DNA of 64,000 nt, from positions 28,030,501-28,094,500 of the forward strand of contig CM027385.1 of NCBI GenBank assembly GCA_015680905.1, given 5' to 3'. Under the pieces are notes generated by a model. It was not told where the DNA came from. It saw nothing but the letters and a program-made list of their open reading frames with translations, and made no database searches. Below are positions 52,523-63,914 of this stretch, piece after piece (position 1 is the first letter of the stretch; each line of letters opens with the position of its first letter). This DNA is from Coptis chinensis (lineage: Eukaryota > Streptophyta > Magnoliopsida > Ranunculales > Ranunculaceae). The translations under genes were made by a program, and so were the position numbers.

Positions 52523-54466
52523 TGATAGAGAATTAGTCGGTCTAAATTAATAGACTAATCTAACCCTAATTAAACCGCAAGCGCACAGCTATCATTGAAA
52601 ATAGTTGCGGCAAACGGGTCGATCCCACAGGGATTGCTACTTCGGACAAACGAGTACTAAAATATTACCTAACCTAATTCGACAATGTTGTTTTATAGAA
52701 ATTTGGAATTATTATTAACTAAAGCTAATTATTTTAACTACGTTTATGAAAATAATAAATTAAACAATTGAAATTCAATAAAGAGAATTCTAGGACTGTT
52801 GAATCCACCTTAGACTTCTGTTTATATTTCTAGGAGTAATTTTAATATTCCAGATTTAATACGAGTAGCACGAGGGAAAGGTAACCCTTGCTTTCTCGAA
52901 GATATGATCGTGACATCTCTTAACTAAACATGTATCTTCTAAAAGTTCAGCATTAAAGATCAAACTAAAAAGATTGCTCGTCTTTTTACGGCACGAGTAA
53001 TATCTAAACTTGATACAAACAGTTAAAACGGGCTTAATCAATAACGACGAATATCGAACTATATCGCATGCGTGACATACTATATGAAAGATAAATTTTC
53101 ACTATCAAATTACGAACTTAGAAGAATATAATCAATATTAAACCAACTGGAAATTATTAAAATCAATCCCAATATACAAACAGTAATCTAAAGGTTCATC
53201 AAAGTCCTAGACAAAGTTTAGTTACACATGATAATAATAGAACTAAAATTAAAGTAAGGTAAAGAAAAACTCATGTCGACAGTAGGTTCGGCTTGGCCTT
53301 CTTCTTCTCGCTCCAATTCTTGCTCTTCGGCTCTTCGGTTCTTTGGCTCTCTCTTTTTTTGTGTTGTGGAGCGCCTGTTTTGTCCCTCGCTCTTGTTTTT
53401 ATAGATTTTCTTTAGGTCACGACGAGTAGTGTTTGATTTGAATTGGGAAAGTTCTAATTCGGTTTAGCTCGCGCCAACAATTTCGGGATTCGGTCGAAAA
53501 TAGAAACACCCCAAGATTCGGGGTACTGTTCTCGTGGGTTCATACAAAACGGATTTATCAGGTGGTTCGAGTTGCATGGAAGGAATGATAAAAGGGTTAT
53601 GATGTTGATTTTGGTTTATTGGTTGGTCCGATTTTGGAGGGTTGAATGTTCGATTTCATTCGAAGGGATTTGAGGGATTTTGAGTCTGTTCGCGATGGAA
53701 AAGGAAAGAGTCTTAAAGACTGATTCGGTGGTCCGGTCGGTAAGTTAGGTAGTAGTGTGTGCTTATGTTTAATTGGGTGCACATGGGCCGGTCCTTAGTT
53801 TTTGGTCATGGGTCACTTTGGATCAATATTAGGTCCATAGTCTAATGATTCTAATTAAACAAATCTACACTTTCTTTAGTCTTGAGTCATGTGACTTTGA
53901 GCTTATGACTTGGTCCATACCCTTGCTGACGTGCTCATCTAAACTTCCTTTACGTCTTCGTATTCCCACTCACAGCTCCTTACTTTCATTTAATTTAGCC
54001 ATGTGACTTTAAGCTCATGACCACATTTTCGCTCAGTACAAATACTTGAGGCCAAATACTTAAGGTCCAACCATAGGTCAAAACTAGAGAATGCAGGTCA
54101 CGTGCTAAATTAAATTTTGTCTTCACGTGTATTCACCAAATATTCATATCCATAGTTTTGTTTCTCTATTACTGATCATCAGGCGCTGAGGTAGTAAGGT
54201 ACCGAGCCCAAATTCTCATTAGCAGACAACAAGGCCAAATCCAATGCACGCAAACAATATCTTGACCAACCTGGGATACCTCCACTGAACTAGATCAACG
54301 TACACACACTAATATCTTCGAATCTCGACAGTTTCAACACTTTTAATCAAGTTAACTCCAATCCTGCAAAATCACTAAAAACACACTAACTAAATCAAAC
54401 AAATAAAATAACTGGACTAACTAATATAAAATTGAGCGTAAATATATATCATTTACGTGCTTATCA
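52523..54466 (-). repeat. Solo LTR of the A family in element E 3' region (1944 bp)
   Basis: Plus text starts TGATAGAGAATTAG and ends ACGTGCTTATCA; in its own sense it starts TGATAAGCACGTAAATG like the LTR of element A. Perfect 5-bp duplication CTACC (52518-52522 and 54467-54471). It carries the GATCCCACAGGGATTGC block (inverse of the A LTR). No internal domain is left. It is longer than the A LTR by about 470 bp. Confidence 0.9.
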
Positions 54467-55373
54467 CTACCCAAATCCTAGGCGAGAATTTAGGCCTTCT
54501 TTGGATCGATATAGCAAAAAATTCACACCTGTAAAAAAAATTACCGCTAATCGCTCCACTGAACCTTTCATTAATCCTTTCTCACCAAAAAAATCATTAC
54601 CCATCTATTAACCACAAATAAATAAGCCTACCTAGATGATGAGTATGAGAAATAGGATGAAGTGCAGAAAAATAAAGAGAAAAACCTTGTCACAAATCAA
54701 AATCTGTTACCTGTTTCAAAAGAAAAGAAAAAAAAAATAGAAAAATGTTTCCAAAAATCAAAAGAAATATCAAGGTTAGAATTCCCCCCAAAAATCAAAT
54801 CAAAAGGGAATACAAAAGCTTGAAAAATCCAAGTATGGAAACCCATGTTAGAAGCAGAAAAGAAAATAAGGATTCTCTAGTATAAATATCTCGAAGACCT
54901 TATTCTCTCATACTTATCATTTTTGAATTTTCCATTCCAGTTTCTTCTACACTACCTCCTAAGCCCCATAACACCTAATAAAGACCTCTAGCTCAATTAG
55001 GAGTAGGATAGTATGATAATAAGTAGTAGTTGTGACTTTTCAACCTCGGCTCCTCTAACTGTCATTGAGTATGTGAGGAAACGTGTGCCCACTGCACACT
55101 GGAGATAGCAAAACTTGAGTGAAAAAATAAGAGAGAAATTGTGTTTCGACACATACCTGTGAGAACCTATTTAAGAACGCTATCCAAAGGATCCAGAAAC
55201 GGCCCTGCTCATACATTTCATTATAAGATCACTGCATGCATGCTCATACGTAGATGTTTTTATTATTGTATGTATATTAACTTGAAATTCGAAAGAATTA
55301 AATCCTTGTTTCCCCCGCTAGTGAGATGTCTAGATACCTGAGATTAATTAAGGAAACAAGCCTTTGTTACTGA

Positions 55374-55602
55374 GTCGTTGTAGTATAAATGAAGTTTGTG
55401 AGTATCTTCTCTGGAAAACTCTCACAAGGCTATAACTCGTCCACTAGGGAATTCCTAGTGGTTCAAGGCTTTGTTGCATACGGTCAATGCAACCGCACTC
55501 TGTGAAATGAGATTTAGCTTATGACAACACATTTTTGACCACTTATCATTTTAATGTCTCCTCTTTGCTTGAGGACAAGCAAAATGCTGTTTGGGGGTGG
55601 TG
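55374..55602 (+). promoter_or_regulatory. Element E structured 3' segment and polypurine tract
   Basis: GTCGTTGTAGTATAA (55374-55388; 14 of 15 to tRNA-Asp positions 1-15 as recalled), a GAAG/CTTC stem, stem CCACTAGG/CCTAGTGG with GAATT loop (55441-55461), hairpin TTGCTTG-AGGA-CAAGCAA (55565-55582), then TGTTTGGGGGTGGTG at the LTR. Confidence 0.65.
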
Positions 55603-57304
55603 TGATAAGCACCCAAAACTGTAATATTAAACCCTGAGAGACATAGCATTTTGGTCGATTATGTGTTTAATAATCATGTAATAATTATATTTTCGTACTT
55701 TTGCAGGTTTCCGCATTTAAAATGAATATAATGATAAAACATGCATCGAAGTACAGGAATACTGGAATATTTGAAGTTTCCCACTCAACCCTAGTGAAGC
55801 CCAACAAAGCCTGACTAGAGCCGAAGTTTCCAAAAGAACAAAACTAGTGCAGAACGGGTCCACATATAAAGAAGTAGAAAACTTCTGAAGCTCACATCTG
55901 ATAAATCTGGGTGCCGACGTTGGCTAGTGAACTGCCAGAGCGACCAAGGCGACAAACTCTACGCAAAGACAGAAAGTTGTAAAAACGCCAAAAATCGGGC
56001 GCCAATTTGGACATACTAAGTGAACCCACTCTGCGGGCCCAAAAGGCATGACGAGTCAGCATATGCAGGTGGCAAGTGATGGTCACAATTTAGTGCCACC
56101 TTGCAATGGGAGGAGACACGTACCAATTCAAAGCAGGTGGTTTGAATTGAAATTGGCTAAAGGACGAAACCTTAATAAGGTAAAAGACAATGCAAATAGG
56201 TAAAGACAAAACTTTTTCAAAGTTTTGAACTTTTCAATTAGCAAACAAACAAAAGCCAATTAATCCTTTCGAGACATCACCTATATATATGTAAAGGGGT
56301 CTTCGATATTCTCCTTCAAAGATTCTATGCTTTAGCTATCAAGAGTTTTACTTTACGTCCTCGTAGTTTCATTCCAAAGACTTAAACTCGGCCATTTTCA
56401 TTCTAGCGGCTTAAAAATCGTAAGTCAATTTACCCTTAATAATAGCGGTCATTTCTTTTCTAGTTTAATTCTCGCTCGCATTTATTTACTTAATGTATAC
56501 AAAGAAGTTTTATTATTCCTTCAATGACCATGAAGCTAATCCGCCCCCCGGGAGGGTTATCCGCTTCGTGTGAGAACGGATTGACTCTTTAATACTCTAG
56601 AATCACTACTTAGGAATTAGGCATAGATTAGACATCCGGTCCCAAAATGACGAGATCGGTACAAATTTGAGTCCGATGCTCGGAATCAGTCTCGTCGCGT
56701 GACCCAAAATGTCTCAAGCGACTCTATGGTGTCGACGACTCTCCAATTTGTCCGGCTGATGTGGAATCGAGGGAGCTGAAATGATATTCGAGATGAAATA
56801 TTAGTTCAATTCCTTATGCTAGTGCGATGCATGCTCAGAGATGTGGGCATGCGCTAGGGATCAATACTCGACGTCGTCTCCGAACACGAGACGAATTAGA
56901 GATGTAGTGATGTGGTAATATAAACTGTTGAGAAATGATTCTTGCATGAGTATGATTAACTCTTTCCCTATTTCTTTATCTTTGTTTACCTAGATATAAA
57001 TTACCGTAGTAATTTACATTATTTGCATTATCGTTAATTTAATTAAAACCAACTAAAAAACCTAAATCCTACTCACCAAAAGTTGTAATTCCAGTTGTGA
57101 ACCTTTTCCGAGACCTAAGGTTTGGACGATCCCTTACTCGACCTATCCTACCAAACCCACGTAAGGTAACTTGACTAAAACGTACGACTATACGGACTTT
57201 GGACTTTGGAACTTGGTCTTTGGACTTCGGACTTCGGACTGTGGACCTTGGACTTAAGAAACTAAGTATAAAAACCAATAAACGTACAATTAGCATTTTT
57301 ATCA
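55603..57304 (+). repeat. Element E 3' LTR (1702 bp)
   Basis: Starts TGATAAGCACCCAAAACTG, ends GCATTTTTATCA, followed by AACAC. It matches the 5' LTR including TATA box and U5 minisatellite. Confidence 0.93.
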
Positions 57305-57611
57305 AACACCCTTAGCAAATAACTAGAAGGTAGAAACAGAGCTAGATTCCTCACATGAGCTTCATTAACCCTCCACAAGATAGGGGTTTTAGCTCATGAT
57401 CCTAGGAAATCAATAACTAAAGAAGAAGGAAGATGACGAAGAAGAAGAAGTTTCTTATTACCTACAGAGAAGACTCCATTAACAACTTACAAGGTTTTCT
57501 AAAACTAAAACATGATATGAATTCTTACTTTTAAAACTATTAATTTTAAATCTAACTTAATGGAATGAGTGCAAATCATAAGTGCTCCACTTAGTGCATT
57601 TAGTGCTCTTA

Positions 57612-58151
57612 GGCTGTGTTTGTTTAGTGGCAAATGGGGGTGGCAAATAAAATTTTCTCAATAGATGCACCATTTGCCAGTATTTAGCTGCATTTAAGGG
57701 TAGTGGCAAACACTATTTACTATTTGCCAGCAAATGAAATTTTCCCACTAGAAGTGGGAAAATATAATCCAACTCCCCCCCTAAACTCTTTTGCCACCCC
57801 TTATTTTCCCACTAGGGCAACAATAATTTTCCACCATCTCCTCTCTCTCTTTCACAGCTGTAACTCGATCTCTCAAGCCCTAGCTCTCAAGAGGTAATCT
57901 CTCACTCTCATCTTCTCTCTCTCTCTCTCTCTCTCCTCTCATCTCTCTCTCTTCACCTGCTCTCCTCTCTCACTTGTCTCTTCATCTCTTTATCTCTCCT
58001 TCATTAATTTTTACCACTAGAAATTTTTGCAAACAAACACTGGCAAATTGAAATTTTCCCACTACAAATTAGCCGGGCAAAACTCTAGTGGGAAAATGCT
58101 GGCAAATCTAATATTTTCCCACTAAAGGTTTGCCACTAAACAAACACACCC
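57612..58151. mobile_element. PIF/Harbinger-like MITE (540 bp) in LTR G1
   Basis: Ends GGCTGTGTTTGTTTAGTGGC and the complement of GGGTGTGTTTGTTTAGTGGC are inverted repeats. It is flanked by TTA on both sides (57609-57611 and 58152-58154), the Harbinger/Tourist target. Many TGGCAAA and TTTTCCCACTA subterminal repeats in both orientations. A CT-rich microsatellite occupies 57840-58005. No transposase. Confidence 0.85.
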
Positions 58152-58693
58152 TTAGTGATTCACTTTAGCTTTGTCTCCCTTAGTGCTCAAATAATGGTAA
58201 ACCAAATAAGTAATGAGCTCATGTGTTTTGACTAGTGGTGGGTCCATGTGGGCCTAGGTTGACTTTTATATCTTCACATTTTTGTGTAGAGCTCACTGTA
58301 CTGATCGTTTTGACAGTTCACTTGCCGAATTCGGGGTCCAGAATCACAAAATATGAGGGTTTGAAGTTTTACGACTTTTCAACATTGTTGTCCTGGTTTG
58401 ACCCAGAAATGATTGGTGTTGAGTCCACGGGCATTATTTTAGACTTTTTGAGCTTCAAATGGATTGAGAGAGAAGACTTCAAGTTCAAGCACTATTTCGT
58501 ACAACATTTTCATGCTAAAACGTAGGTTTTGCTAGAAATTTGTCATTAATTAACTACTGAAACCTGTGAAAACATGAAAACACAATTAATTTATATTTAT
58601 TAAACACATAATCAACAAATATGTAGTGTCTCTATGGGATTTATAACACAATTTTGGGTGCTTATCAAAAGCCATATATGATGTTTGCACTTT

Positions 58694-59582
58694 TGTATGT
58701 GTAAGAATTTCGACAAACACACACTCAAATGCAACTTATTCAAGTACCTCGCTCACGTTCACGTTGAAATATAGTTCGAGCAAGGATTTCGTCCCAAACC
58801 CAAAGACCTGAACACTTGGTTATCGTTCACTGGAACCTACTCTCTAAGGAACTTGTGAGAAAGATTTTTAATTGATGTCGACTAAATTACTTACTACGTT
58901 ACTTGGATTACAAGTTACTAAAAGCTTTAATTTTACTAAGTACTTAATTATAATGCAAAAGTGAGATATAGATATAAAGAGATATGTGGAGAGCTAAATC
59001 CACTCATGCAAGGTTTAACTATCAATAATGATCTTTATCATTGCATCTCTTAATCAATTTTTGGGTTCATAAATAAACGTGTAATAGATTAGAGTCTTGG
59101 TTCCTAACAAAACGAACTCATCTCTGAGAACACTTTGTTAGCATAAGAAGTTAAACCAGTACTTCATCTCTGAATGGACCATTCAACTCCTAGCTTGACT
59201 TTTCACCAGCCATCCAAAGTTCACAGTCTGATTCCACCAAGTAGTAGCGCGCGCGATTAGTCCCAGTGTCACCTGGGTCACGCGCGCGAGTCTATCTTGA
59301 GGTCCAGACTCCAAACTTGGCCGGTCACTACCATTTATTTGTGGTAAGATGTCAAGTAAAACTTGATATTCCTAATGCTAATAACTGAACCATTTTACAA
59401 ATACGGATTCCTCACATGAGCTTCATTAACCCTCCACAATGCAGGGTTCAAGATATGCACAAATTCATAAACAAAACAATAGAAGGAAGGAGAAGTAGAG
59501 GAATTCCTAATTTTACACTTGAAGAAAAGATTTATTAGCCTTTTAGAGTTAAAGATGTTACAAAACTTAAGTTTACACCACA
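58694..59582 (-). repeat. LTR G2, partial, same family as G1
   Basis: Starts TGTATGTGTAAGAATTTCG and aligns with LTR G1 through blocks such as GAGAGCTAAATCCACTCATG, ACTCATCTCTGAGAACAC, TTGTGGTAAGATGT and CACATGAGCTTCATTAACCC. Truncated on the right at the LINE4 relic. The 26 bp between G1 and G2 (58668-58693) fits no element. Confidence 0.65.
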
Positions 59583-61741
59583 AAGGTTGAAGACTTTAGA
59601 CCTATTTCACTATGTAATACTGTGTATAAATGCATATCTAAAATCATAGCATATAGGATTAAGATGGTGATCAATGATATTATATACTCTAACCAGTCGG
59701 CGTTCATTCCTAACAGATATATACAGGATAATATCCTTCTGTCTCATGAACTTCTCAGAGGCTATGACAGGAAGTATGGTACACCGCAGATGTTCTATAA
59801 AGTTGGACATTAGGAAAGCTTACAACACTGTGAGTTGGGAGTCTATCTTAGTGATGATCAGAGTTTTCAAATTTCTGGACTCTATGGTTAAATGGACAGA
59901 GTTGTGCATTGCAACTCCCTCATACTCTATCCTTATCAATGGATCTCCTGAAGGATTCTTTGTTGGTAAAAAGGGTATTCGTCAAGGTGACCCTTTATCA
60001 CATTATCTATTTGTGATGGTTATGGAAATCCTGAATGGTATTCTTATGCAACGTATCAACAACAAAGACATCTTATTCCATTCCAAATGTAGCAAGGTGA
60101 GATTGTCACATCTAGCATTTGCAAATGATGTTCTTATGTTCTGCAAAGGTGATAGTGCATCAGTGCAAGCTATTAAAGACAGATTAAAAGTCTTCGGAGA
60201 TGCATCTGGGTTAAAGATCAATAATCACAAGATGTCTTTACTAGCTGGAGGCCTTAGCCAGCAAGATGCAAAAGCTTTAGCGGAGGTTATGGGAATAGAA
60301 TTAATTAAACCTCCAATGAGATATCTTGGGCTACCACTCATCTCTGCAAGGTTGGGGATTAGAGAATGGCAGCCTTTAATAGAGAAGGTTACTAGCAAGA
60401 TTTCGAAATGGAAGTCAAAGCTGTTGTCTCATGCAGGAAGGCTACAAGTTATAAACTCTATTCTTATTGCTTTCCATACATATTGGTCCAGAACTTTCAT
60501 TCTACCTTCCACGGTTCTTGAACAAGTGCGACAGGTATGTGCAAAAATTTTGTGGACTGGTTCTACAAAGAAGAAAGGGCATCACCAAGCTAGTTGGAAT
60601 ACTGTTTGTCTTTCTAAGGAGGAAGGGGGTTTGGGAGTCATGAACCTACAAAGGTGGAACATTGGGGCCTACTGTGGTTTGATTTTTAAGTTGATCACAA
60701 GAGAAGAAACTGTTTGGGTCGACTGGACATGGCAGCAACACATTAAAGAAAAGTTTTTCTGGTCCATGAGTATCCCAAAAGACTGCTCATGGACGTGGAG
60801 AAACATTTTGGATACTAGGAAGCAAGCTAAAAGATTTATCATATATGAAATTGCTAATGGTGAAGACACTCTCTTATGGCATGATATTTGGTGTTCAAGA
60901 TCTCCTTTGATCGAAGATGCAGACGCAAGAGCAGCATGAGATTTTCAACTGAATGCTACAGTAAATATCCTTATTTCCGATGGCACATGGAATTCAAAAG
61001 TTCAAAATTTGCAGGCGGCAGGATTGAAGAAGGAGATCAATGAAGTGCAAATCAATTCGCACCTTGACAAAGACTTCATCGTCTGGACTCCTCATCAAAG
61101 TGGTAAATTTACTTTCAGGAGTGCATACGACGCTTTGACCAGAGAAAGAGAGAAGAAGGCTTGGTGCAGTATGGTATGGGGAAGATGGGTTCTGCCACGC
61201 CACTCCTTTTCCACATGGCAATTATTTTCTAATAGCATACCTACACAGGACAGGTTAGTACATAAGAAGATTCTCAACAGTTCGGTGTGCTGCATATGTA
61301 ATGAAAGCAGAGAATTCTCAATTTATTCTTTGAGTGTTCATAGTCAAGGAATTTCTTTGGAAGAGTGAAACGGTTATTAGGAATTTGCAATGATGGAACC
61401 AATGCGAATAAGAAATGGTTTTCGATAATTCGACAAAGTAAAAATGTAGAGGTGGGGGAGATCTATAAGGTGTTGATATGTACTTCGGTGGATTACATAT
61501 GGAAAGAACATAATGCAAGACGCTTTCGACACAATGAAAAACCTCCTGAGATAGTGTTTAACAAGATGGTAAGGGATTTGATAAACTATTTACAAATTCT
61601 AAGACCTGAACTCAGAGATAGTACAAGTGGAAGAGGGTTGTTTCTCAGAATCGGTATTACCGGTGATTTCAAGCAACAGATGTACACAAACTGCTCATGG
61701 ATTCCTCCGACGGGTACGAGAATGAAAGCAAACACAGATGG
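59583..61741 (+). pseudogene. LINE4: L1-type LINE ORF2 reverse transcriptase relic
   Basis: Starts mid-RT with KVEDFRPISLCNTVYKCISK, SNQSAFIPNRYIQDN, a frameshift near 59797, then IKLDIRKAYNTVSW (catalytic Asp kept), GIRQGDPLSHYLF and AFANDVLMF. The last should be the FADD box; here the first Asp is Asn (AAT at 60124-60126), so the enzyme would be dead. The thumb follows with RYLGLPLISARLG, then LPSTVLEQVRQVCAKILW and GGLGVMNLQRWN. After TGA at 60937 the zinc-binding RT end (zf-RVT) reads GKFTFRSAYDAL, WGRWVLPRHSFSTWQLF and CCICNESRE. A frameshift leads to 61365-61741, ending at the RNase H start (WIPPTG, NTDG), where LTR H is inserted. Its 5' end is truncated. Confidence 0.88.
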
Positions 61742-63240
61742 TGTAACGCCCGTATTTAAAAGACGTATTTATCTATTTATTAATTATTTAATTTAATTAT
61801 TTATATAAAATTCGTTGGATTGGATTTGGGATATGTGGGCCTGGTTTCTGGGCCCGAGTCTGCATTGGGCTTGGGTTTCAAACCCAAGTATATATTCATA
61901 TTGTTCTAGAGAATAGGGTTCTTAGATAATAAAAAAAAATAAAAAAAATGGAGGCGCTTTTTTTTCGGCGTTGGGTGAATTTTTGACGACTTCGGATTAG
62001 GAGGAATTCGCCGAATTTGCCGAAACATTAATTCTTGTGAGTAGTTAGTTTTCATTTTTTCTCGTTTATACACACAAGTAGCTTTACTGTAGAAACATGT
62101 TTTCGTTCATTTAGCATTTTTCTTCTTTGTTCTCTTCAACAATTATTCTTCCTGTAAATGTTTAAAACTTATGCGATTTGTTAGGACTGTCAACACCCGT
62201 AGGTGGTTGTAGAGGGAGGCGCGAGCCCCCAAACCTCCTCCCTGTAAAAACGTCATTACTGTGATACTGAGAGTTGGTTTTATATGCGATTTTAATTGTT
62301 GTGGTGGTTTTGTATTGTTGTTTGATATCGGGGAATCAAGGGATGGAGGTTGGTTGTTGGTTGATTGGGTAGGTGTGGTTGAAGCTTTGAACCGGCAGTA
62401 ATGGTGGCGCGATCCAGTGTGGAGAAAAAGTGAGTGATGGAAGTAAATCGAGTTTTGTGTTGATTAGAATTGTAGGGCTTGCATATAGACTAAAATCAAT
62501 GGGTTTATGGTTGATTGTAGTGTGTGGGTGAGTACTGATGTATGGGGATGTGGAAGTTTGAAGGAGGCGATCCAGTTTGAAGGAGGGGATGTGAGGTGAG
62601 GAATCGAGTTGGAGCTTTCATTAAAGCTATAGGGGTTTTGATTTGGAGCAAAACCGCTGGAAGGAGGAGATGAGATGGTGGTGGCCGGGATTCTCGCCGG
62701 TGGTGGCTGGTGAGGTGAGGAAGACAACCTGATGGTTTTCCTTGGGCCTGGGGCTTGGGCATTAGGTGGTTTAGGTGGTTGGGCCGGATTCTTTTCTTTT
62801 AATTTTGGTTGGGCCATAGTCTTTTGGTTTTGTTTTGGGCCGGATTAGATTAAGTGTTGGGCCATTTTCAGTTTAGTCTTTAGGCCCAAGATTAGTTTAG
62901 TTTGTTATAGGGCCAGTTTCATTTTAGTGGTTTATGGGCCGAACCAATTAAGGTTTTGGGCCAGTTTAAGTTTCATTTTCTGTTAGCTTGGGTCGAACCC
63001 AATTAGCTTTCTTTGGACCCTTTTTTTCTGTTTTTGTTTTGGGCTTGGTCCATATGTTTTAAAGTGGGTCAGGTTGATTCACTAGGCAAGTGTAAACTTT
63101 TGGGGCCGGGTTCTAAGGTTTGGGCTTGGCCAGTTGGGTCTGAACCATTACCTTAGTCAGGAGCCCATGAGCAATGCACATTGCCCTTAGCCATGAACCA
63201 TGGCTATGACCCTGAACCTGTCGAACATGGAAACGACAGT

Positions 63241-63300
63241 TTGACTTTGACCATTGACCGTTGACTTTGACCGTTGACCGTGGACTGTGGAATGTTGACT
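63241..63300 (+). promoter_or_regulatory. W-box (TTGACY) cluster in LTR H
   Basis: TTGACC/TTGACT occurs at 63241, 63247, 63254, 63261, 63267, 63274 and 63295, six of them in 39 bp. W-boxes bind WRKY factors in plant stress and defence responses. Confidence 0.6.
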
Positions 63301-63914
63301 TTTTTCAGTTTTTCTCATATTTAAGAATATGGACAAATGTAGTAATAAAATATTGTCGAACATTGTATAACCTTGTTTGTCATTATCTAATTAAGATTTG
63401 ACGTGAGTAGTGTGTAAAGCATATATATATTGGGCTTTGATTGTGGACTATGGACTGTTTAATTGTGCTACATTTTATGTTGTAAATTGTATGAAAAAAT
63501 CAAATGCTAAAATGCTGTGGAAGCTTGTATATATTTGGTTGTCATTATCTAATTAAGATTTGACGTTGATATTGTGACATTTTATAATATGTTGGGATAT
63601 ATATATTAAATGCAATAATTGTGGAGAAATAAATGTATAAACACTCCATTATTATATATGTGAGATGCTACTATGAGGTAGTATAATATTTGTGGATATT
63701 TCCCACGGGAGTGTGGCGTAGTGCAATAATATATTGACACGTGAAAGAATGAAAGTGATTATGAGATATAATTGAGATATTTCTAAATATTAGGGCATAG
63801 TGCAATAAGGTATTTGACCTGTACGTGATATAGTGGAATTATTATGAGTCATAAATGGATGACATTTGAATAAATTACGTAACGAAAATCGTAGAACCTA
63901 GCTACCACAACTCA

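Larger units (their letters stand above)
51904..55373 (+). other. Element E 3' noncoding region, split by a solo LTR
   Basis: Without the solo LTR it is about 1.5 kb and aligns with the 3' regions of A, B and D (for example TTAGAAATCTCACCCTAG-like text, GAGAATTTAGGCC and TTTGGATCGATATAGC at about 54500, CCTAATAAAGACCTCTAGCT near 54980). No gene. Confidence 0.75.
35886..57304 (+). mobile_element. Element E: very large Athila-type retrotransposon (21.4 kb; about 17.7 kb net)
   Basis: Full length, with 5' LTR (1688 bp), PBS, gag, protease, RT, RNase H, integrase, three further ORF regions, structured 3' region, PPT and 3' LTR (1702 bp). A perfect 5-bp duplication AACAC (35881-35885 and 57305-57309) marks the insertion into LTR G1. 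Nested inside are a 237-bp MITE in gag and solo LTRs at 43528-44998 and 52523-54466. Subtracting these and their duplications leaves about 17.7 kb, larger than the usual 10-14 kb for Athila. All main ORFs except ORFb and the micro-ORF are broken, many by stops that look like C-to-T changes. Confidence 0.92.
35205..58667 (-). repeat. LTR G1, Athila-like, split by element E and a MITE
   Basis: Segments 35205-35885 and 57310-58667 form one LTR of about 1.5 kb in inverse orientation. In element sense it starts TGATAAGCACCCAAAATTGT (right end) and ends ATATCA (left end). Element E with its AACAC duplication lies inside, and a Harbinger-like MITE occupies 57612-58151. Flanking bases GAAGT and AAAGC are a possible decayed duplication. 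A related LTR, G2, starts 26 bp to the right. Confidence 0.65.

Noticed and set aside
62464-62817. Antisense Pro-rich ORF in LTR H
   Set aside because: Low-complexity reading of GGTGG/GGGCC text; no domain and no conservation to test.
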